Shown: positions 56,456 to 64,000 of the stretch, piece after piece | How positions within the stretch are numbered: position 1 is the first letter of the stretch | How the letters are laid out: every line of letters starts with the position of its first letter | DNA from: Anthoceros angustus | Taxonomy: Eukaryota; Streptophyta; Anthocerotopsida; Anthocerotales; Anthocerotaceae | Length of the DNA stretch: 64,000 nucleotides | Direction: 5' to 3' | NCBI GenBank assembly: GCA_010909165.1 | Contig: MU008189.1 | Span: 248,001 to 312,000 of the forward strand | Position numbers and translations under genes: made by a program | The notes under the pieces: model-generated | What the model was told of the DNA's origin: nothing | Seen by the model: only the letters and a program-made list of their open reading frames with translations | Database searches by the model: none

Positions 56456-59400
56456 AGAGGCGTGGCGGACCAACCCCTAGGAGAGGAGGGTTAACCCGGC
56501 CGAGACATGGAGACTCGGGACATTTTGGCGACATTTCACCGAACCGTCCTGAGGTGGGGATAGGAGACCGCTGTCGAGGTGTTGTGGAGGCGGATGGGCA
56601 AAGGGACAGCCCAATTTGGGGATTTGCGAGGTTTGACTTGACCATGGCACGAGCAGGCGGATCTCCTCGATCAAGCGACCATGGCTCTCACTGGTGAGTG
56701 TGCAAGGCCAGGAGAAGTTGCTCAAGGAGAAGTTGGAAAGCCCGAAGGCGAGAGCAAGGCGGCCGAGGAGGCCTTGAGCAGAGTCTGGCGGCCTTATGCA
56801 AGGCACAGGGGGCGATTAAGGGCCATGTCCACTCGCGAGGCCTTAGTAAATCAGTCAAGGGGCGATGCTACAATTGAAGAGCTTCAAGATGAGGTCTCGC
56901 GAGTCCAGGAGGCGGTGGGCGATGGCGCCCTTGGAGAAATTCAAGAAGGCGGCGGAGAGGTACAAGCGGGAAGAGGCAGCTAGGGCCGAGTCAAGAGAGA
57001 GGTGGCCAAAGGCGGCGGCAACCACCACGGTGGCCGAGCAACCACCGTGGAAGCAACCACCACGGTGGCTAAACCAGCCACCGCCGTGGAACGGGAACCG
57101 AGGTGGGGAAGTCACCGGCAGTGTCGCAGATGGAGGGAGATCTCTGGAGAATCAGCAGCCCGGATTGTCCACGGGAGGAGAGGTAAGGACCTCATATCGG
57201 AAGGCGTATTGTGCTACAGCGTCCGGATGAGGATGCTCATGTCACAGCACTGCATGGTGGCGGGTGCTCACTCTAAGCGTGTATGTGGTTGTTGGGACGG
57301 AGGCGAAACTCGTACATCTTGACCGCCACAGGCGTTTACGATGGTTCCTTGAGTAGGAGCGGGCGCCTATCCTCCATAAGTGGTCTTTGGAAGAGATGGC
57401 GCGAGGCGAGCATGGAGGGAGGAGCACACGGTATGGTTGTCAGCGAGGAGGCGGGACAATGGACATAGAGGTCACAGGCGCGCAACGTCCGCGGGAAGGC
57501 GCGAGGGAAACTCAGGCAGTGAGAGTGAGGTGGAGGTTGTGGGGGAAAATCGCTCGGATCGAGGCGAGGCCGAGCAACCACCGCAGAGAGCAACCACCGT
57601 GGAAGTAACCACCACGGTGGCTAAACCAGCCACCGCCGTGGAACGGGAACCGAGGTGGGGAAGTCACCTGGAGTGTCGCAGATGGAGGGATGATCTCCGA
57701 GAATCAGCAGCCTGTGGATTGTCCACGGAGGAGAGGGTAAGGACCTCAGATCGAAGACAGTTACGGCGTCCGGATGAGGATGCTCATGTCCTCGCCGCTC
57801 GCATGGTGAGCGTGCTCACCTAAACGTATGTGGTTGTTGGGACAGAGGGGCGTAAACCACCGGGTCAGACATCTTGACCGCCACAGCGCTACTGCTGGTT
57901 CCTTCGAGTAGGAGCGGGCGCCATCCTCCGCAAGTGGTGCCGGAAGAGATGAGCGAGGCGCAGCGAGCATGGAGGGAGGAGCACAGATGGTTGTCCAAAT
58001 GAGGAGGAGCGGACAATGGACATAGAGGTCACAAAGGCGCAACGTCCGCTGGAAGGCGCGAGGGAAACTCAGCAAAGGAGAGTGAGGTGGAGGTTGTGGG
58101 GAAAATCGCTCGGATCGGGGGTCAAGAGCGAGAGGGGTCCCCATGGGCCGTGGGCGAGGCAAAGAATCGCGAGGCGGCAGCGCTGATTTTAGAAGTCGCG
58201 ATAGCCTAGGACCGGGGTTTCCTTTTCGGGCGAGGATAGGGAGTTCCATCGGTAGTGGTGTTGTTGTAGATTGGTAAGGCGCTCGTGGTAGGAGCTACAA
58301 TTTTAGACACTAAAGAAGTGGCATGTTGGACCACGGCCGGATGTATAAGAGACCCTTTGGGTGTCTCTCAAGGCAGACGATTTCGGTGTGAACTTCCGTG
58401 TATCGAACCTTGGGGTTGATTGGAGCGTCGTCGGCATCAAGCGGCGAGTCAGCTCTTTACACGAAGAAGGCGGGGAAGATCTCTGGATGGTCGAGGCGGA
58501 GTGGCCAAGCTCCACGCTGGGGTGTGTGGAAGGTGGTGGCCGGAAAAAGAGGTAGGAATTGCCGGGGAGGTGAGGCTGGAGGCGAATCGCCCAAGCACCG
58601 ACCGGGTTTTCTTCGATCCTCTTTTCCTCGCCACCGGTGTGTTCATTCCATGAGAGAGGGGTCTGTGGCCCAAGGAGGTCTGTGGCCCAAGGAGGGGTCT
58701 GTGGCCCGTGAGGGAGGAGAGTTCATTAGGAAGGGAGGTTCGAAAGGGTAGATGAGTCTTGTTGGGAGGGATTGTGAGAGTGTGAGGGAAAATCGAAATG
58801 CGTGAGGAGTGGGCGTGTGGTGGAATCGCGAAATTCCAGTAAAGTGAGGTGTATATAGGTGTCCGATGCCCATAGCCCCTAGGTCTGTTAGAGGTGGCGA
58901 ATAGACCATGAGAGGCGTGGCGGACCAACCCCTAGGAGAGGAGGGTTAACTTGTAGAGACCGCAGACTCGGGACATTTTGGCGACATTTTTTCATCTGAG
59001 GTGGGGATAGGAGACACCGCTCGAGAATTGTGGAGGCGGATGGGCAAAGGGACAGCCCAATTTGGGGATTTGCGAGGTTTGACTTGACCATGGCACGACG
59101 AGCGGATCTCCTCGATCAAGCGACCATGGCTCTCACTTGGCGAGTGTGCAAGGCCAGCAGGAGAAGTTGCTCAAGGAGAAGTTGGAAAGCACGAAGGCGA
59201 GAGCAAGGCGGAGGAGGCCTTGACGGAGTGCGCGGCCTTATGCAAGGCACAGGAGCAGTTAAGGGCCATGTCCACTCAAGAGGAGGCCTTAGTAAATCAG
59301 GTCAAGGGGGCGCATGCTACAATTGAAGAGCTTCAAGATGAGGTCTCGCGAGTCCAGGAGCAGGTGGAAGCGATGGCGCCTTGGAGAAATTCAAGAAGTG

Positions 59401-60780
59401 GCGGAGAGGTACAAGCGGGAAGAGGCAGCTAGGGCGAGTCAAGAGAGGTGGCCAAACCAAGAAGGCCGAGCAACCACCGCAGAGCCAAGCAACCACCGTG
59501 GAAGCAACCACCACGGTGGCTAAACCAGCCACCGCCGTGGAACGGGAACCGAGGTGGGGAAGTCACCGGCAGTGTCGCAGATGGAGGGCAGATCTGGAGA
59601 ATCAGCCGGCCCGAGATTGTCCACGGGAGGAGAGGTAAGGACCTCATATCGGAAGGCGTATTGTGCTACGGCGTCCGGATGAGGATGCTCATGTCACAGC
59701 CACTGCATGGTGGTGGTGCTCACTCTAAAGCGTGTATGTGGTTGTTGGGACGGGAGGCGGAAACTCGTACATCTTGACCGCCCGCAGGCGTTTACGATGG
59801 TTCCTTGAGTAGGAGCGGGCGCCTATCCTCCATAAGTGGTCTTTGGAAGAGATGGCGCGAGGCGAGCATGGAGGGAGGAGCACAGTATGGTTGTCCAGCG
59901 AGGAGGCGGGACAATGGACATAGAGGTCACAGCGCAACGTCCGCGGGAAGGCGCGAGGCGAGCATGGAGGGAGGAGAGGTGGAGGTTGTGGGGAAAATCG
60001 CTCGGATCGAGGCGGTAGAGCGAGAGGGGTCCCCATGGGCCGTGGGCGAGGCAACAATGTGTGATTTTAGGGGAGTCGCGATAGCCTAGGACCTTTCCTT
60101 TTCGAGCGAGGATAGGGAGTTCCATCGGTAGTAGGTTGTTGTAGATTGGTAAGGCGCTCGTGGTAGGAGCTACAATTTTAGACACTAAAGAGAAGTGAGT
60201 GTTGGACCACGGCCGGATGTATAAGAGACCCTTTGGGTGTCTCTCAAAAGGCGATTTGGTGTGAACTTCCGTGTATCGAACCCGTGGGGTTGATTGGAGG
60301 CGTCGTCGGCATCAAACGGGTTGGCCGCCTTCGTCACAAGAAGGCCGGAAGATCTCTGGATGGTCGAGGCGGAGTGGCCAAGCTCCACTGGGGTGTGGAA
60401 GGTGGTGGCCGGAAAAAGAGGTAGGAATTGCAGCGGAAGGTGAGGGAGCTGGGAGGCGAATCGCCCAAGCCGGGGTTTTCTTCGATCCTCTTTTCCTCGC
60501 CACCGGTGTGTTCATTCCATGAGAGAGGTCTGTGTGGCCCAAGGAGGTCTGTGGCCCAAGAGTCTGTGTGGCCCGTGAGGGAGGAGAGTTCATTGGGAAG
60601 GGAAGGTTCGGAGGGTAGATGAGTCTTGTGGGAGGGATTGTGAGAGTGTGAGGGAAAAAGCGTAAGAGTGGGCGTGTGGTGGAATCGAAATTCCAGTAAG
60701 TGAGGCGATATAGGTGTCCATGCCCATAGCCCCTAGGTCCGTGTTAGAAGCCGGTGGCGAATAGACTCGCAGGCGGCGTG
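56456..60780 (+). repeat. ~2.46-kb tandem repeat with coiled-coil gag-like ORF
   Basis: The marker GGCGTGGCGGACCAACCCCT occurs at 56458 and 58915. Each unit encodes a Glu/Lys/Arg-rich helical segment (ATIEELQDEVSRVQE) followed by KYKREEAARA-like sequence, then CCACCACGGTGGCTAAACCA blocks (57058, 57610, 59509; partial at 60784), and ends with a promoter-like stretch (GGATGTATAAGAGACCC at 58338 and 60216). Unit 1 has an extra internal duplication of ~0.6 kb (57028/57590), so unit 2 is shorter. Probably a gag-leader-LTR segment of a gypsy element. Confidence 0.8.
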
Positions 60781-60829
60781 GTGGGACCACGGTGGCTAAA
60801 CCACCGGTGGCCGAGTCTACCAGTGGTGG

Positions 60830-61810
60830 GTTTGGGCGGTGGCTGGAGAAGGTGGGGTAGTGAGCGATGGGGTAGGTCTAGAATCCATAGATTTAGAACA
60901 CCTTGACACAACACCATTCCCTTGGGATCGAATCCTAGGACTATAACGACATAGAGGGTAAATGTGGCCTCTTTGCGTCTTCGGATGCAAAAAACCATTC
61001 CACAGTGCTCCTGTCATCCCGAAGGCACTTTGTTTGTAAGCAAACGTTCCCCACTCCGTGGTGAATGTTGTCTTATCCCAGTCCGACTCCCTTAGGTGCA
61101 ACTGGTTGTAGCCGGAGTAGCCGTCCAAGAAGGAGTAGGTACTCCGTCCTGCCACCTTATCCAGTATGTCGTCCACAAAGGGCATGGGAAAATGGTCCTT
61201 CTGTGGCGGCGTTAAGCTTCTCCGATCACAGACCCGAATCATCCTGCTTCTTCGGCACGACAACAATGGGTGCCACCCATTCACTGTTCACGATTGGGAA
61301 GATGATGTCTGCCTCCGGATACTTATCCGAGACTTCTTGACCTTGAGCGAGTGTTTGGGATTCAGGTTTATCTTGAATCCGAGCAGGCACCGCTCGGATC
61401 TATCCGGTGTTACGCCTTGTTTGAATGCCCTTCATGTCCGTAACCTTGAAAGCGAACACCTCGCTGAATTCGCCCAACAATCGTGTGAGGTCTTGTTTCA
61501 GCTCCGATGGCATACCTTTGCGGAATTTTAGGAATTTCCCTGGGCGAACCTCCACATCCTCCACATCGTCAGGATTGACCGTCTCTCTTTCCCTCGCCGC
61601 TTCACTACGCCCAAAGCCATCATCCTCTACCCGCGGTTCATCTTCACGCATCCCCCATTCTCGGAAGAGTTCGTCTGAGGTGAACCGAGTTACTCCTTCG
61701 GGGTCCTCCTCATCCGGGAGGGGGGTTCCCGCCTTTTGTTCGTCCTCCGCGACTTCCACTTGGAAGCAGCTGATCACCTCTGCTCCGAAGGTGTCCCTCC
61801 GGTAGTCCAT
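60830..61810 (-). mobile_element. Ty3/gypsy protease-RT linker and RT start, minus strand
   Basis: The frame 61810-61400 ends with LLGEFSEVFAFKVTDMKGIQ, clearly homologous to the plus-strand linker at 48564. The frame 61284-60817 has FPMPFVDDILDKVAGRSTYS, FLDGYSGYNQLHL and TTFTTEWGTFAYKQSAFGM, the RT fingers and palm. RT is truncated at about 60830, where it meets the CCACGGTGG repeat. Confidence 0.88.
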
Positions 61811-61967
61811 TTCTTCTTCGGACCACGAGATTTTTGGAAAAGGGTAGTCCTCATTCGTATCCTCGCGCTCATCGTCCCCACTGTCTTCGGCGGAGGTGTA
61901 CCCTTCTATGGTGCTTACGGTTTCACCACAGTATGTGTCCTTACTCCAGTGTCGCTACGTCCTTCCC

Positions 61968-62969
61968 TCACCTTCGGATCCAGTCCACCGGCTTGAAGTG
62001 TATTTCCTTCCGTCCGAAGTGTAGTTTTGTCTGAGCGAGTCCCAGCCAAGGTCGCCCCAACATGACCTCGTACCCCAGAGGTCCGGCGGGTCTGATGACG
62101 ACGAAATCTAATGTATAGGGGGCTTCCGCTATGGTGGCTTGGACTCCGGACAACTCCCCCGCTGGCGCTCGCCGCGACATGTCCGCCATCCTGAGGGTCT
62201 TGGTGGATGGCTCGAAGGTGGTGAACCCCAGCCGTCTCGCGGTGGCCTCGGTGATGAGGTTCACTCCTGACCCCGTGTCCAGGGGTACGTTTTTAATCAC
62301 ACACCCCGCAATTTCCACCTGAACCACTGGCGCCCCAGGGTCCGTATGAGATACTACTCTTACCTCCAGCTCCCAATGTTCGTACCTCATCATCTGTAGA
62401 CGTCTCACCATTGCTTTGATGTCCTTGTTTTCTTCTACGCCAGGTTGGAGTTCCACGATGAGTTTCTTCTTTAGCTCTCCGTCCTCCAAATTGGATTCCT
62501 TCTCAGGACAAGGTACGGTTGTGTACCTCCGTTCTTCTTCTTTCCCCATGTCAGGGCGTGTTGCTCCAGATAACATGCCGTCCACAGGTGTGGAGGGCTG
62601 TGTCCCATCCACAGATGGTACGGGTCTGGGCCTCACAGTGTCCGAGGGTGGGAATTGGTGAGCGCCTGGGGGTGCCGATTGCTCCAGCGTCTGGAGCACA
62701 CCCTCCAGCTGCCTCTCCAATCGGGCTTGGCCCTCCCCCACCTGGACTTTGATCCGATCGACAGCCCGCTCTACCTTTGCCAACTGTTGGTCTTGTCTTG
62801 ACAAAGATGAGCGTAATTCGTCACATGTCTGTTCGACGTTGGCTGTCCTTTCCTCCATTCTTCGCAAGGTGTCTGTCCGATTTGCCTCACCCCCGGCTGG
62901 CTCACCAACTATGGTCTGTGCAGGATGGCGGCGATTCCACTGGAGTGCCATGCTTCCTCGGACGCCCAC
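61968..62969 (-). mobile_element. Gypsy gag-protease ORF with intact retropepsin motif
   Basis: A 333-codon open frame. The N-terminal half has heptad-like coiled coil (EERTANVEQTCDELRSSLSR, QLAKVERAVDRIKVQVGEGQ). The C-terminal half is an aspartic protease: CVIKNVPLDTGSGVNLITEA, with the catalytic DTGS, and later YEVMLGRPWL. It is the longest undamaged frame in the repeat half. A short stop-rich gap separates it from the RT linker. Confidence 0.88.
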
Positions 62970-62978
62970 GTCGCCGGA

Positions 62979-63299
62979 TTACCGGCTCTGAGGCGTAGTC
63001 AGCGGTACTCCTGGAGTATCCGGCTCGGGGTCTGACCTCCGTAATCGGATCTCGGCCTCTTCTCGGGCCAGGAGGCGGCGAGTGTGCTCTCGGCTATGGC
63101 GCTCCTGGTCAGCCGACATTTCTGCAAGCTCTTGCCCCGGTGGTGGGATGCGAGGGAGACGGCCTTCTGAGGAATTGTGGAGGTGCTGTTGTGCGCGGTG
63201 GCGCACCCTTTCCCCAATTCCTTCGGATGGCTGGTCTTCTTCCCCGCTTGCGCTGGAGGTTGCCTGTTCCTCTGCTGGAGGCAAGGCGCGATTGCTCAT
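62979..63299 (-). mobile_element. Gypsy gag N-terminal hydrophilic ORF
   Basis: A 106-codon frame rich in Glu, Arg and Gln (EHTRRLLAREEAEIRLRRSD), immediately upstream of the gag-protease frame and downstream of the primer-binding site. It is the likely gag start of the same element. Confidence 0.65.
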
Positions 63300-63482
63300 G
63301 CTGGCTTGCCTCGAGAGATCTCCAAGACTCCTCCTTGTTTCTGCGCTTCCTCATGGTTGGTCAATCCTCTGTCGCTGATGATGGTTGCGGCAAATTGCTG
63401 CTACCACCTCTAGGTGCTCCCGAACTTGGCCTCTAGATCCTGGCTGCCGGCCTTGATCCTCGATCCAAGGGTGGCTAGCTCA

Positions 63483-63497
63483 GTGGCTCTGATACCA
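63483..63497 (-). promoter_or_regulatory. Primer-binding site, tRNA-iMet
   Basis: The minus strand reads TGGTATCAGAGCCAC, an exact match to the plant initiator-tRNA-Met primer site, four bases from the LTR end. It sets the orientation of the element running leftward from here. Confidence 0.9.
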
Positions 63498-63501
63498 AAG
63501 A

Positions 63502-63856
63502 TGTTACGGGGCAGCTCCAGTTTCCAGCTTCAGGGAATGGACGTTTTTTCTATGTTCGGAATGGCTACAAATACATGTGTGTGAGCAAGGCCAAGAAGGC
63601 TGTGTCTGCCCGTCTAACTACCCTATTTCTTGGGGTTTTACTGGTACAACGGCTTTTGGTTATCAGACTATCTTATTTACTGCTATTTATCTATTTAGTT
63701 ATTTATCATTTTATATCAGCTGATTATACAAGGGAAAATACGTGTATTTCGTAGGGTTCCCGCTACCTGGTCATGGTAGCATCGGCTCCATGGTTGTGCG
63801 GTGGATGACCTGAGTGGCCTGCTCGTCATCGGTTGTTTCAGATCGACACCATAACA
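63502..63856 (-). mobile_element. 5' LTR of the minus-strand gypsy element (355 bp)
   Basis: On the minus strand it starts TGTTATGG (63856) and ends CCGTAACA (63502), giving matched TG...CA termini just before the primer-binding site. The matching 3' LTR was not found in the window, as expected if the element is truncated inside RT. Confidence 0.75.
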
Positions 63857-64000
63857 AACATGGAGTGAACTTTAGTATAAACTTAAAAACAAAACCTATA
63901 CTACCTATATTTCGACATAGACCTACTTTCATAACCAATTCATTATATCTTTAAACTTGTGATAAAGTCGGCTTCACATTATAATTTTAATAATATTTAA
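63857..64000. other. Flank of the LTR, AT-rich
   Basis: Only AT-rich sequence is visible; no feature. Confidence 0.4.

Noticed and set aside
63483-63497. tRNA gene fragment
   Set aside because: TGGTATCAGAGC is the primer-binding site of an LTR element; no cloverleaf surrounds it.

Overview
This looks like nuclear DNA of a land plant. The genes have many introns with GT-AG borders, the proteins belong to plant families (PPR, class III peroxidase, STIG1-like, LOG2-like RING ligase), and about half of the window is Ty1/copia and Ty3/gypsy debris with tRNA-iMet primer sites. The long, degenerate repeat blocks, the Gnk2-like secreted proteins and the PPR style suggest a large-genome non-seed vascular plant such as a fern. 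That placement is inference.

Layout. 0-27 kb is gene-rich. A partial PPR gene (minus, 1-2226) shares a 209-bp promoter region with a J-domain protein (plus, 2436-3816). Next is a complete 14-exon PP2A regulatory B/B55 gene (plus, 4772-9162), then two tandem copies of a small secreted STIG1-like cysteine-rich gene with a 19-bp minisatellite tail (minus, 9842-12170). A four-exon class III peroxidase (minus, 13438-14821) follows, with a damaged tandem copy beside it (15425-16011). A copia element carrying a 1.5-kb internal tandem duplication fills 16.6-20.8 kb. The last ordinary gene is a LOG2-LIKE (LUL) RING E3 ligase (minus, 25343-26792).

27-64 kb is repeat-dominated. It holds two small Gnk2-like secreted-protein ORFs (28.8 and 48.2 kb), gypsy fragments in both orientations, a TIR element nested inside a gypsy integrase, a nested pair of 2-kb repeats inside a gypsy RNase H, several tandem arrays (58, 82, 88, ~150, ~230, ~1100 and ~2460 bp), and two broken multi-kilobase coding regions of unknown origin (34-37 kb minus; 41-43.4 kb plus). 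A gypsy LTR plus primer-binding site closes the window on the minus strand.

Two points affect interpretation. First, paired repeat copies differ mainly by small indels at or next to CTG/CAG/CCG triplets, while the unique genes read cleanly. This is what uncorrected long-read errors at CHG-methylated cytosines would look like, so many frameshifts in the repeats and the peroxidase copy may not be real. Second, a GC-rich palindrome centred on GCATGC recurs about 17 times between 32.7 and 45.2 kb in otherwise different contexts.

No rRNA, tRNA or CRISPR was found.
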